A program made the position numbers and the translations under genes. A stretch of DNA of 20,846 nucleotides from Candidatus Krumholzibacteriota bacterium (GTDB lineage Bacteria; Krumholzibacteriota; Krumholzibacteriia; Krumholzibacteriales; Krumholzibacteriaceae). The stretch covers positions 1 to 20,846 of the forward strand of contig DAOVFR010000013.1 in assembly GCA_030672805.1 (NCBI GenBank). The letters run 5' to 3'. The notes under the pieces were generated by a model, which searched no databases, had not been told where the DNA came from, and saw nothing but the letters and a program-made list of their open reading frames with translations. Shown in pieces: positions 14,179 through 20,846 of this stretch. The stretch's first letter is position 1, and each line of letters starts with the position of its first letter.

Positions 14179-14541
14179 TTGGCGTTGCCAGCACCGAAGA
14201 CCTTGGCGAAAAAGATCATCAAGCTGATCTGGCAGAAGAAGGCGGAGGATGTCGTTCTCCTGAATCTCAAGAAGTTGGCGAGCGTGACGGATTACTTCGT
14301 GATCTGTTCCGTCGGCAGCGAGATCCAGGCCCGGGTCGTGGCGGATCACGTCATAGGGCAATTCAAGGGTGATAAGAACCTCATCTCTCATGTAGAGGGA
14401 TACGATTCCGCACGGTGGATCCTGATCGACTTCTACGGGGTTATTCTCCATATCTTCAGGCCGGATATCAGGGAGTTCTACGGTCTGGAACGATTGTGGG
14501 GGGATGCACCGCGCGAGGAGTTTACCGATGACAAAGGGTAA
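14179..14541 (+). CDS. rsfS: Ribosomal silencing factor RsfS
   Basis: This small protein (about 120 residues) binds ribosomal protein uL14 on the 50S subunit and blocks subunit joining when nutrients are scarce. The family core is clear: DVVLLNLKKLASVTDYFVIC, then HVEGYDSARWILIDFYGVILHIF and FYGLERLWGDA near the end. Starts are non-ATG: TTG at 14179, directly after the amrS stop, or TTG at 14185, with a GGGGG tract 11 nt or more upstream. Its end overlaps the argS start by 14 nt, implying coupled translation. In many bacteria rsfS neighbours nadD instead; pairing with argS is less usual. Confidence 0.95.
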   Translation: MALPAPKTLAKKIIKLIWQKKAEDVVLLNLKKLASVTDYFVICSVGSEIQARVVADHVIGQFKGDKNLISHVEGYDSARWILIDFYGVILHIFRPDIREFYGLERLWGDAPREEFTDDKG

Positions 14542-16219
14542 TAATGGCGCCGGGTCCGGTGCCGTTTCGGTGCGGGAGCTTGTGATCGATGCGGTCGCCG
14601 AAGCAGCGGGCAAGGCGGGGCTCGATGTGAAGAGGAGGCGCATTCAGATCGAGCGTCCCAACGAATCCGCGCATGGAGACCTGAGCTGCAACATAGCGCT
14701 CATCATGGCAAAGGACAGCGGGCGGAAACCGGTGGATCTTGCCGGGGAGATCGTGGGCCATATCTCCTTCGACGGCGGTTTCATCGATTCGGTTGACGTG
14801 GCCGGGCCGGGATTCATCAATTTCACTTTCTCACGCTCGTACCTGTCCAACCAGACGGTCCTTATCAACAGCCTTGGGAGCTCCTACGGGAACTCCAACC
14901 TCGGGGAAGGAAGGAAGATACAGGTAGAATTTGTTTCGGCCAATCCGACCGGTCCACTGGTGATTGTTTCGGCCCGTGCAGCCGCGGTCGGCTCGGTGCT
15001 CGTCAACATCCTGAGGAAGGCCGGGTATGACGTCGAGGCCGAGTACTACATCAACGACGTGGGTGTACAGGTCGATAAGCTCGGGGCTTCCACGCTGGCA
15101 CGTTTCAGGCAGCGTCTGGGCCAGGACGTGCCGTTTCCCGAAAACGGCTACCCCGGCGACTACCTGGTCGCTATCGCCGGCGAGATACCGGAAGCAGAGG
15201 GACGAAGCTGGTTCGAACCCGGGGAGGCCGAATCGGTGTCCCGCTTCGGTGCGTTCGCTCTGGAACGTCTCATCATGCAGATACGGGATGACCTCGAATG
15301 CTTCGGTGTCCATTTCGACGTGTTCTACCGCGAGTCACGGCTTTACGGGGAATCGGGCATGATCGATGAAACACTCGAAATATTCAAGAAGCGGGGCGCC
15401 GTATACGAGGAGGACGGTGCGCTCTGGTTCAGATCGACCGATTACGGCGACGAGAAGGACCGCGTGCTCGTCAGGCGGGATGGTACACCGACATATTTTC
15501 TGGCCGATGCCGCGTATCATCTCGATAAGCTGAAACGAGCCTTTACACACGTGATCGATATCTTCGGGCCGGATCATCACGGTCATATCACCCGCCTGAA
15601 GGCCGCTTCCACTGTGCTCGGTGCGGACAGCGGCTGGCTCGATATTATCACCGTCCAATGGGTCCGTCTCCTGGAGGACGGGAAACAGATCGGCATGTCC
15701 AAGCGGGGGGGGGAGTTTGTGAGCCTGCGGGAACTGGTCGATGACGTCGGTGTCGATGCGGCGAAATTCTTTTTCCTGATGAGAAAGATGAATTCCCATC
15801 TCGATTTCAACCTGACGCTTGCACGGAAGGAATCGGAGGAGAACCCCGTCTACTACGTCCAGTATGCGCATGCGAGGATCAGCAGCGTGATCGAGTACGC
15901 GAAGGAGCATGGGGTAGTGTTCCCCGGCGATACATCGTGCGTGGATCTGCTGAGTGAGCCCGAGGAGATCGAACTGATGCGGAACCTCGTCGTGTTTCCA
16001 CAGCTGGTCGAGGGCGCGGCGGTGATGATGGAGCCGCACCGCCTGACAGGCTACGCCCAGCAGCTTGCAGCATCGTTTCACAGGTTCTACCATATCTGCC
16101 GTATTGTTTCGAACGATACACGGTTGAGCGAGGCGAGGTTGCTCCTCGCCGAGGCGACGAGGATCGTTCTTGCCGAGAGCCTGCGGATCTGTGGTGTATC
16201 CGCTCCGGCGAGGATGTAA
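14528..16219 (+). CDS. argS: Arginyl-tRNA synthetase with non-canonical HIGH motif
   Basis: This 563-residue class I synthetase charges tRNA-Arg. The Arg-specific N-terminal domain (ESAHGDLSCNIAL, GPGFINF), SANPTGPL (137-144), the MSKR loop (390-393) and the anticodon-binding domain ending SAPARM identify it. I chose the ATG at 14528 because GAGGAG lies seven bases upstream; an earlier GTG-type start would lack this. The oddity is at residues 145-148: where class I enzymes have HIGH, this protein has V-I-V-S, and the following ARGAA / GD positions are ARAAA / GS. Both ATP-contacting His residues are absent in an otherwise full-length, in-frame gene. The MSKR loop is encoded partly by a run of nine G. 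Family is certain; normal catalytic behaviour is open. Confidence 0.95.
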   Translation: MTKGNNGAGSGAVSVRELVIDAVAEAAGKAGLDVKRRRIQIERPNESAHGDLSCNIALIMAKDSGRKPVDLAGEIVGHISFDGGFIDSVDVAGPGFINFTFSRSYLSNQTVLINSLGSSYGNSNLGEGRKIQVEFVSANPTGPLVIVSARAAAVGSVLVNILRKAGYDVEAEYYINDVGVQVDKLGASTLARFRQRLGQDVPFPENGYPGDYLVAIAGEIPEAEGRSWFEPGEAESVSRFGAFALERLIMQIRDDLECFGVHFDVFYRESRLYGESGMIDETLEIFKKRGAVYEEDGALWFRSTDYGDEKDRVLVRRDGTPTYFLADAAYHLDKLKRAFTHVIDIFGPDHHGHITRLKAASTVLGADSGWLDIITVQWVRLLEDGKQIGMSKRGGEFVSLRELVDDVGVDAAKFFFLMRKMNSHLDFNLTLARKESEENPVYYVQYAHARISSVIEYAKEHGVVFPGDTSCVDLLSEPEEIELMRNLVVFPQLVEGAAVMMEPHRLTGYAQQLAASFHRFYHICRIVSNDTRLSEARLLLAEATRIVLAESLRICGVSAPARM

Positions 16220-16243
16220 CGGGAAGCCATCTGATGATACCGG

Positions 16244-16260
16244 CGCCGTATGATACGGCG
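16244..16260. promoter_or_regulatory. Perfect 17-bp palindrome before the sugar kinase gene
   Basis: CGCCGTAT and ATACGGCG flank a central G at 16252. The site ends 19 nt before the kinase GTG start, overlapping nothing else. Flanking TACCG/CGGTA extend the symmetry with a bulge. It could be a DNA operator or an RNA hairpin close to the ribosome-binding site. Confidence 0.5.
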
Positions 16261-16279
16261 GTACAGCGGGAGGGTAGCA

Positions 16280-17185
16280 GTGAGCATTGTTGTTGTCGGC
16301 TCGGTTGCGTTTGATTCTATCGAGACGCCGAGAAAAAGGGTCGAGCGGGCGATCGGAGGATCCGCCACGTATTTCTCGCTGGCCGCCTCGATCTTCACAA
16401 GGGTGCGGATCGTCGCCGTCGTCGGTGAGGATTTCGGCAACGATTCCCGGTCGATCCTTCTGTCGAAGGACGTGGATCTCGAAGGACTTACCGAGGTCAA
16501 GGGCGGAAAGACTTTTTTCTGGGAGGGCAGGTACGGGGAGGACCCGAACGAACGCGAGACGCTCGTCACGGAATTGAACGTTTTTGAAGACTTCCGGCCG
16601 GTGCTTCCCGGCGGGTACAGGCGGAGCAGGTGGGTATTTCTCGGTAACATCGATCCGGAAATCCAGCTCGAGGTACTCGATCAGATCGAGGGAAAACCGT
16701 TCGTGGGCTGCGATACGATGAATTTCTGGATAGAGAGTAAACCCTCCGGGTTGCGAAAGGTGCTTGAACGGGTCGATATCCTTTTCATCAATGACAGTGA
16801 GGCCCGCCTGCTGAGCGGTGAGCTGAATCTCATCGCGGCCGGTGAGTCGATCATACGCCTCGGACCGAAGGCCGTCGTGATCAAGAAGGGCGAGCACGGA
16901 GCATTCCTGTTTGCCGGTGATTTCCGGTTTTTCGCCCCCGCCTATCCGCTCCGTGATGTCACCGATCCAACGGGTGCGGGGGACAGTTTCGCAGGCGGGT
17001 TCATGGGATACCTGGCAGGGGTTTCGAGCTCGGATGAACCGTCACTGAAAAGGGCCATGCTGTACGGCACGATAACGGCCAGCTTCTGCTGCGAGGATTA
17101 TTCCATCGGGCGGCTGATGGGCGTCTCGAAGGATGATATCTCGGCACGCTTCGGCGAGCTGGTGGATCTCGTAAACATGCCTTGA
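16280..17185 (+). CDS. PfkB-family carbohydrate kinase
   Basis: This 301-residue cytoplasmic ribokinase-like (PfkB) kinase phosphorylates a sugar or nucleoside with ATP; the substrate cannot be named. The N-terminal VVVGSVAFDSIET and GGSATYFS (26-33) are the family's first signature. The second is D229-P-T-G-A-G-D235-S-F-A-G-G-F, with D235 the catalytic base. I chose the GTG at 16280 because GGGAGGG precedes it and the protein then begins at the first beta-strand; an upstream in-frame ATG would add an unlikely basic extension. It lies 60 nt after argS, with a perfect palindrome in the gap. Its TGA is embedded in the next promoter's -35. Confidence 0.92.
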   Translation: MSIVVVGSVAFDSIETPRKRVERAIGGSATYFSLAASIFTRVRIVAVVGEDFGNDSRSILLSKDVDLEGLTEVKGGKTFFWEGRYGEDPNERETLVTELNVFEDFRPVLPGGYRRSRWVFLGNIDPEIQLEVLDQIEGKPFVGCDTMNFWIESKPSGLRKVLERVDILFINDSEARLLSGELNLIAAGESIIRLGPKAVVIKKGEHGAFLFAGDFRFFAPAYPLRDVTDPTGAGDSFAGGFMGYLAGVSSSDEPSLKRAMLYGTITASFCCEDYSIGRLMGVSKDDISARFGELVDLVNMP

Positions 17186-17210
17186 GATTGATAAGATTTT
17201 ATGTTACAAT
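17182..17210 (+). promoter_or_regulatory. Promoter overlapping the kinase stop codon
   Basis: TTGAGA (17182-17187) and TACAAT (17205-17210) are separated by 17 bp, with TGT directly before the -10 (extended -10). The kinase TGA (17183-17185) lies inside the -35. It should drive the gene at 17250. Confidence 0.6.
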
Positions 17211-17249
17211 GAATTAAACTTGGCAAGGAGAAAGGCTGGTTAGACTACA

Positions 17250-18086
17250 TTGCTACAGGATACACCCGGGGGAGAACTGGTCGAACGGGCAGAAGACCTG
17301 ATCCTCCGTCTTCGAGATATACAGTCCTGCCGTATCACCACTGACGAGACAGGTGCAATCACCGAAATCCACGTAGTTGCGTCCACCGACAAGCCGCCCA
17401 AGATGATCGCCCGGGACGTCGAGACCATCCTCAAGGCCGAACTCGGTCTCAATATCGACTACCGTAAGATCGGGGTCGTCCTGATCGATTCGGCGCGTGG
17501 AATGAGTTTTGAGGAGGGTGCCGGGCCGAACGATGAACCGGTCGATTCACGGCAGCCTTCCGTTGAAGAGATTTTCAGAGACCAGCTTGCGGGGCCGGGC
17601 GCCCGGAAACCCGTTGATCGGGAAGAATCCCTTCCCGAAACCCTTGAGCCCAAGCTCGAGTTTCTCGAAGAGGATGTGAGGATCCGGTTTAATGGGCTCA
17701 GGATATCGATGGATGAGAGCAGCGTCGACATCGAGGTGAAACTCGAAAAAAACGGTATCGGGGTCGTGGGATGCACGGGCGCGCTGCGAAAGAGCGGACC
17801 CATCCACGAAGTGATCGCTGGAGCGACGATACATGCGGTTATGGAACTCCTTGACGAGGATTTTCATCTGTGTTTATCTGGTATCGAGGAGATCGATATT
17901 TCCGGATCCGCCGCCCTCGTGTCGGTCGTTGATCTGATCGAAGGGCGGGTGGTGAGGAGTTTTCCAGGATGCGTATTCATTGGCCGGGATCAAAACGAGG
18001 CAGCGGTCCTTTCGGTGCTCGATGCGCTCAATCGTCCTCTTGGGAAATGGGAATCTCGAAAGGAAATTCACTACACGATACGGTGA
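17250..18086 (+). CDS. Two-domain protein of unknown function
   Basis: This 278-residue soluble protein has no signal peptide or membrane helix. The N-terminal domain (about 10-82) has an alpha/beta pattern with DIQSCRITTDETGAITEIHV, then STDKPPKMIARDVETILKAELGLNIDYRKIGVVLI, a pattern I associate with conserved hypothetical proteins across several phyla. An acidic, Pro-rich linker (about 90-135) follows. The C-terminal domain (about 140-265) contains repeated strand-helix units and ends AAVLSVLDALNRPLG. No catalytic motif is apparent, so a binding or regulatory role is likelier than an enzymatic one. The start is a TTG at 17250, forced by an in-frame TAG at 17241; its Shine-Dalgarno is poorly placed. 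It precedes the HD-GYP gene by 186 nt. Confidence 0.8.
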   Translation: MLQDTPGGELVERAEDLILRLRDIQSCRITTDETGAITEIHVVASTDKPPKMIARDVETILKAELGLNIDYRKIGVVLIDSARGMSFEEGAGPNDEPVDSRQPSVEEIFRDQLAGPGARKPVDREESLPETLEPKLEFLEEDVRIRFNGLRISMDESSVDIEVKLEKNGIGVVGCTGALRKSGPIHEVIAGATIHAVMELLDEDFHLCLSGIEEIDISGSAALVSVVDLIEGRVVRSFPGCVFIGRDQNEAAVLSVLDALNRPLGKWESRKEIHYTIR

Positions 18087-18182
18087 CGGTTCCGTATGGC
18101 GGGCCGGCTTTCCCTTAACGCTTTCTTTTTCATGTTTATGTTTTGCCGGGCTAACTACCGTTATATCTTGATTTATGCGTTA

Positions 18183-18198
18183 TTGGCATAAAAACTGC
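18183..18198 (+). promoter_or_regulatory. Sigma-54-like promoter upstream of the HD-GYP gene
   Basis: TTGGCA and CTGC occur with the -24 GG (18185-18186) and -12 GC (18197-18198) exactly 12 bp apart, as the sigma-54 consensus requires. The match is TGGCA-N7-TGC. The inferred start lies about 60 nt before the coding region. No sigma-70 pair of comparable quality is seen in the 186-bp gap. Confidence 0.5.
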
Positions 18199-18272
18199 GT
18201 GTAAGCGGATGCTGCATGTGCTAAGGCCGGAGAGAACAACGGGCACGCTTCGATCAGGTTGACAGGTACGCA

Positions 18273-19592
18273 TTGATTAGCGAATTAAAGAAGACGGGCT
18301 TAGGGTTCAAGCTCTACTACTATATATATATAGCGGCGGGCGCTGCATTCTTGATCTACCTGCTCGGATTTTTACCGGAACAGAACCTCTGGCGCGATCT
18401 CCTGTTGTTCCTCTGCCTGATCATAGTGGCCGATTCCGCCCAGATTTCTCTCCCGCGCGGCGGCGCTTCCATCTATGCCTCGTCCCCGATCGACCTTGCC
18501 GGGATCGTCCTGTTCGGGCCCGCCGTGATTGCGATAGCGGAGGCGGTTGCCACGGTCGTCACGGAAGGATTCCTGCAGCGGCGACCACTCTACAAGGTGG
18601 TCTACAACGTGCCGCTTCTCATCATGACGGTAGGCGTATCGGGGCTTGTTTACCGGGCGTTCGGGAGCCTCGGTGATATCGGTTCCCCACTCTTCCTGTT
18701 GCCGCTCTGTGCAGCGGGAGTCGTCTATTACCTGTTCAACACGTGGTCGGTTAGCCTTGTCATCTCTCTGTCCGATTCGAGAAACCCGGTCCATGTGTGG
18801 AAACAGAACTATATGTGGAATTTCTTTCATATTCTCGCGTTCCTGCCCGTTGCCGCGATTATGGCGCTTCTGTACGCCAACTCGGGAATCTGGACGATCG
18901 GCCTGTTCATCATTCCGCTGTTCCTCGCGCGATACTCGTTCCAGCTCTACCTCGACATGCGCGAGACTCACATCAACACGGTGGCGGCCCTGACATCCGC
19001 GATCGATGCATCGGATCCGTTCACGCACGGCCATTCGTTCAGGGTATCCCGTTATGCTCTCCGGATCGCGAGGGCTATGGGCCTGTCGTCGAAGGACCTG
19101 GAAAGGCTCGAGTACGCAGCTCTTCTGCACGATATCGGCAAGATTTCGATCCAGAACGATGTGCTTCTGAAGGTCGGCCCGCTTACGGAAGAAGAGTGGA
19201 AATCACTCAGGTCGCACCCCGACATCGGGGCGGATATCGTCGAGGAGTTGAAGTTCCTGAAGGAAGCGGTCGAGGTGATCAGGTGCCATCATGAACGCCC
19301 CGATGGAACGGGTTACCCGCGCGGGATCAAGGGAGACGATATCCCGCTGGCCGCGAGAATTCTGAACGTGGTGGATGCGTTCGATGCCATGACATCGGAT
19401 CGACCCTACCGGAAGGCGCTGTCCATCGAGAAGGTGATCAGGGAACTCGAGACCTACAAGGGAAAACAGTTCGATGAACGGGTTACGGACATCCTTCTCG
19501 ATCAGTACTGGAAGGGCGAGTTCCCCATTATCATCGAGGCGGATGCCACGACCGAGATCTACAGTTCACTCTTCGAGCACGTCCAGGTATAG
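18273..19592 (+). CDS. Membrane-anchored HD-GYP phosphodiesterase
   Basis: This 439-residue protein has an N-terminal membrane domain with about seven hydrophobic segments (roughly 12-33, 41-58, 73-96, 110-128, 138-165, 182-201, 206-222), probably a sensor. A cytoplasmic HD-GYP domain (about 230-420) follows. The metal-binding H286-D287-I-G-K290, H339-H340-E-R-P-D and G347-Y-P349 motifs are intact, as expected of an active cyclic-di-GMP (or cGAMP) phosphodiesterase. The start is a TTG at 18273 with AGGT about eight bases upstream; no early ATG exists in frame. A TA dinucleotide run lies within codons 17-20. A sigma-54-like site precedes it. No GGDEF cyclase is encoded in the window. Confidence 0.92.
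   Translation: MISELKKTGLGFKLYYYIYIAAGAAFLIYLLGFLPEQNLWRDLLLFLCLIIVADSAQISLPRGGASIYASSPIDLAGIVLFGPAVIAIAEAVATVVTEGFLQRRPLYKVVYNVPLLIMTVGVSGLVYRAFGSLGDIGSPLFLLPLCAAGVVYYLFNTWSVSLVISLSDSRNPVHVWKQNYMWNFFHILAFLPVAAIMALLYANSGIWTIGLFIIPLFLARYSFQLYLDMRETHINTVAALTSAIDASDPFTHGHSFRVSRYALRIARAMGLSSKDLERLEYAALLHDIGKISIQNDVLLKVGPLTEEEWKSLRSHPDIGADIVEELKFLKEAVEVIRCHHERPDGTGYPRGIKGDDIPLAARILNVVDAFDAMTSDRPYRKALSIEKVIRELETYKGKQFDERVTDILLDQYWKGEFPIIIEADATTEIYSSLFEHVQV
18321..18332 (+). repeat. (TA)6 tract inside the HD-GYP coding sequence
   Basis: Six TA units encode part of YYYIYI near residue 18 of the HD-GYP protein. Gain or loss of one unit would shift the frame. The tract is short, so instability is only a possibility. 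Confidence 0.6.
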
Positions 19593-19693
19593 GATGCCGG
19601 TATCTGTGCGGTTCACGGACACGGTCTCCGCCTTCGCATTCCCGCACGCAGTGGACGCGCGAGAATTGAGTGTTAATTTACCCTCACATCGAT

Positions 19694-19699
19694 TATACT
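19694..19699 (+). promoter_or_regulatory. Candidate -10 element for purM
   Basis: TATACT stands in the 177-nt gap before purM, 70 nt from the start codon. No good -35 is found at 16-18 bp, so this is a weak call. The rest of the gap holds no gene or clear terminator that I can see. Confidence 0.25.
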
Positions 19700-19769
19700 C
19701 TCTTCCGCACCGGTTGAGTCGGCTTGTGTATCGAGCAATCCGTGGCGTGAATTCGGAAAGGACGGACCA

Positions 19770-20795
19770 TTGAGTTCAAGGTACAGCGAGGCTGGTGTTG
19801 ATATCGACGCCGCGAACGAGGCGAACAGGAGGATCGGCGAGCATGTACGGTCGACGTGGACGGGAGAGGTCCTCTCGGAGGTGGGGAACTTCGGTGGGCT
19901 GTTCAGGATACCCGAAGGACTGAAGGAACCGGTCCTCGTTTCGAGCATCGATGGTGTCGGCACAAAGCTCAAGGTGGCGCTCATGGCCGGGAAACATGAT
20001 ACCATTGGTGAAGACCTCGTCAATCACTGCGTCAATGATATACTGGTCCAGGGCGGGGAGCCGCTTTTCTTCCTCGATTACTACGCATGCGGGAAGCTCC
20101 GGCCGGAAATCCTCGAGGAGGTTGTCTCCGGTATCAGCAGGGGCTGCAAGGTGAACGGCTGTGCCCTGATCGGTGGCGAGACCGCCGAGATGCCCGGTCT
20201 CTACAGCGTGGAGGAGTACGATCTTGCCGGTTGCATAGTCGGCGTCGTGGAGCGGGATCGTATCATAGACGGGAAACAGATCACTCCTGGCGATTCGATC
20301 TGGGCATTTCCGTCGAACGGTCTTCACACGAACGGTTATTCGCTTGCACGGCGGATCGTCTTCGAGAAAGAGGGCCTTGGCGTGGACGACAGGTTTCCGG
20401 GCACGGGCAGGAGCGTGGCCGAGGTGCTTCTCGATGTGCACGTGAGCTACCTGCCCGAGATACGCACCATGCGCGAATGTACCGGTATAAGGGGCCTCGC
20501 CCATATAACCGGTGGGGGGCTCCTCGAGAATATACCGAGGATCCTGCCCGGCGGATGCGCCGTCACGATCGATACGTCATCCTGGGAAGTGCCCGAGCTC
20601 TTTTCCTATCTCGGGGAGCGGGGCGGGGTGGAAAAGAAGGAAATGTACCGTGTATTCAACATGGGCATCGGAATGATCGCCGTGATTCCCGCATCCAGTG
20701 AGAATAAGGTCGCAAGCGGAAAATACCGGTTCAGTCCCTTCCGTATCGGTGAGGTGGTGGAGGGGGACGGAAAAGTCATTCTTTACTCTGCTTGA
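19770..20795 (+). CDS. purM: Phosphoribosylformylglycinamidine cyclo-ligase (AIR synthetase)
   Basis: This 341-residue cytoplasmic enzyme closes FGAM to aminoimidazole ribonucleotide with ATP, the fifth step of purine synthesis. Signatures are SSIDGVGTKLK (58-68), HCVNDILVQGGEPLFFLDY (86-104), IGGETAEMPGLY, FPSNGLHTNGYSLAR and HITGGGLLENIPRILP. The length matches the family, and the C-terminus (GKVILYS) is complete. The start is a TTG at 19770, with AAAGGA about eight bases upstream; no ATG lies in the conserved first part. The folate one-carbon units from glyA feed neighbouring purine steps, but the genes are not co-transcribed. Its stop lies within the -35 of the next promoter. Confidence 0.96.
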   Translation: MSSRYSEAGVDIDAANEANRRIGEHVRSTWTGEVLSEVGNFGGLFRIPEGLKEPVLVSSIDGVGTKLKVALMAGKHDTIGEDLVNHCVNDILVQGGEPLFFLDYYACGKLRPEILEEVVSGISRGCKVNGCALIGGETAEMPGLYSVEEYDLAGCIVGVVERDRIIDGKQITPGDSIWAFPSNGLHTNGYSLARRIVFEKEGLGVDDRFPGTGRSVAEVLLDVHVSYLPEIRTMRECTGIRGLAHITGGGLLENIPRILPGGCAVTIDTSSWEVPELFSYLGERGGVEKKEMYRVFNMGIGMIAVIPASSENKVASGKYRFSPFRIGEVVEGDGKVILYSA

Positions 20796-20820
20796 CACGG
20801 TTAAAAAGGAATGCTACGAT
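20792..20820 (+). promoter_or_regulatory. Strong promoter overlapping the purM stop codon, reading out of the window
   Basis: A perfect -35 TTGACA (20792-20797) is followed after 17 bp by TACGAT (20815-20820), with TGC directly before the -10. The purM TGA (20793-20795) is inside the -35. Transcription would start near 20827 into a gene beyond the right edge. Confidence 0.65.
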
Positions 20821-20846
20821 TTCTGGCAGGGTATTTCCCATTTGTT

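Noticed and set aside
15207..15224. GGTTCGAACCC, resembling a tRNA T-arm
   Set aside because: It lies inside argS coding for WFEPG, and no acceptor, D or anticodon arms can be arranged around it.
15335..16897. A 520-codon open frame on the minus strand
   Set aside because: It is antisense to argS and the sugar kinase, both with conserved motifs; no Shine-Dalgarno or domain supports it.
18087..18140. T-rich stretch after the gene at 17250 as a terminator
   Set aside because: CTTTCTTTTT is present, but I found no stable stem immediately before it.
1..20846. A defence island, prophage or mobile element
   Set aside because: All recognised genes are housekeeping, metabolic or envelope functions; no integrase, transposase, toxin-antitoxin pair or terminal repeats were seen.

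Overview
The window is a contiguous, densely packed, GC-rich bacterial chromosome segment. Almost all of it is housekeeping and core-metabolism genes; I see no rRNA, tRNA, insertion sequence, prophage or CRISPR array. A signal-peptide protein ending in the Phe-terminated beta-strand of an outer-membrane barrel points to a diderm (Gram-negative-type) cell. The gene content and divergent family members suggest an uncultured lineage, perhaps of the FCB type, but that placement is a guess. Non-ATG starts (GTG, TTG) are common.

Left part (1-5428, all minus strand). Reading in the direction of transcription: a cupin protein; then an outer-membrane protein whose stop codon overlaps the start of a geranylgeranyl-reductase-family flavoprotein; a small two-cluster ferredoxin with its own promoter; a glyoxalase-II-like metallo-beta-lactamase-fold hydrolase; and a serine hydrolase of the beta-lactamase/penicillin-binding-protein family. 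The last runs off the left edge and carries an apparent 1-nt frameshift before its C-terminal membrane domain. The reductase and ferredoxin together look like an isoprenoid-saturating module, with the ferredoxin as electron donor.

Middle part (5429-11920, plus strand). A divergent control region holding two operator-like palindromes separates the cupin gene from a low-molecular-weight phosphatase of the arginine-phosphatase (YwlE) type. Next comes ilvE, with its own promoter and a structured leader. A second promoter then drives a probable operon: rpiB, glyA, dCMP deaminase, nrdR, an exported protein of unknown function, and tatC. These genes join pentose phosphate, one-carbon and deoxynucleotide metabolism, plus folded-protein export.

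Right part (11921-20846, plus strand). A new promoter leads into a long-chain polyprenyl diphosphate synthase, an AmmeMemoRadiSam-type radical SAM enzyme, rsfS, argS and a PfkB-family sugar kinase, closely spaced or overlapping. A further promoter, whose -35 overlaps the kinase stop codon, leads to a two-domain protein of unknown function. A membrane HD-GYP phosphodiesterase follows behind a sigma-54-like element, then purM. A last strong promoter overlaps the purM stop codon and points out of the window.

Most worth a second look: the ArgRS whose HIGH signature reads VIVS; the reductase/ferredoxin pair with an altered second cluster; the recurring extended -10 promoters; the sigma-54-like site before the HD-GYP gene; the palindrome-bearing divergent region at 5429-5621; and the ilvE leader. 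I found no obviously new multi-gene defence or mobile system.
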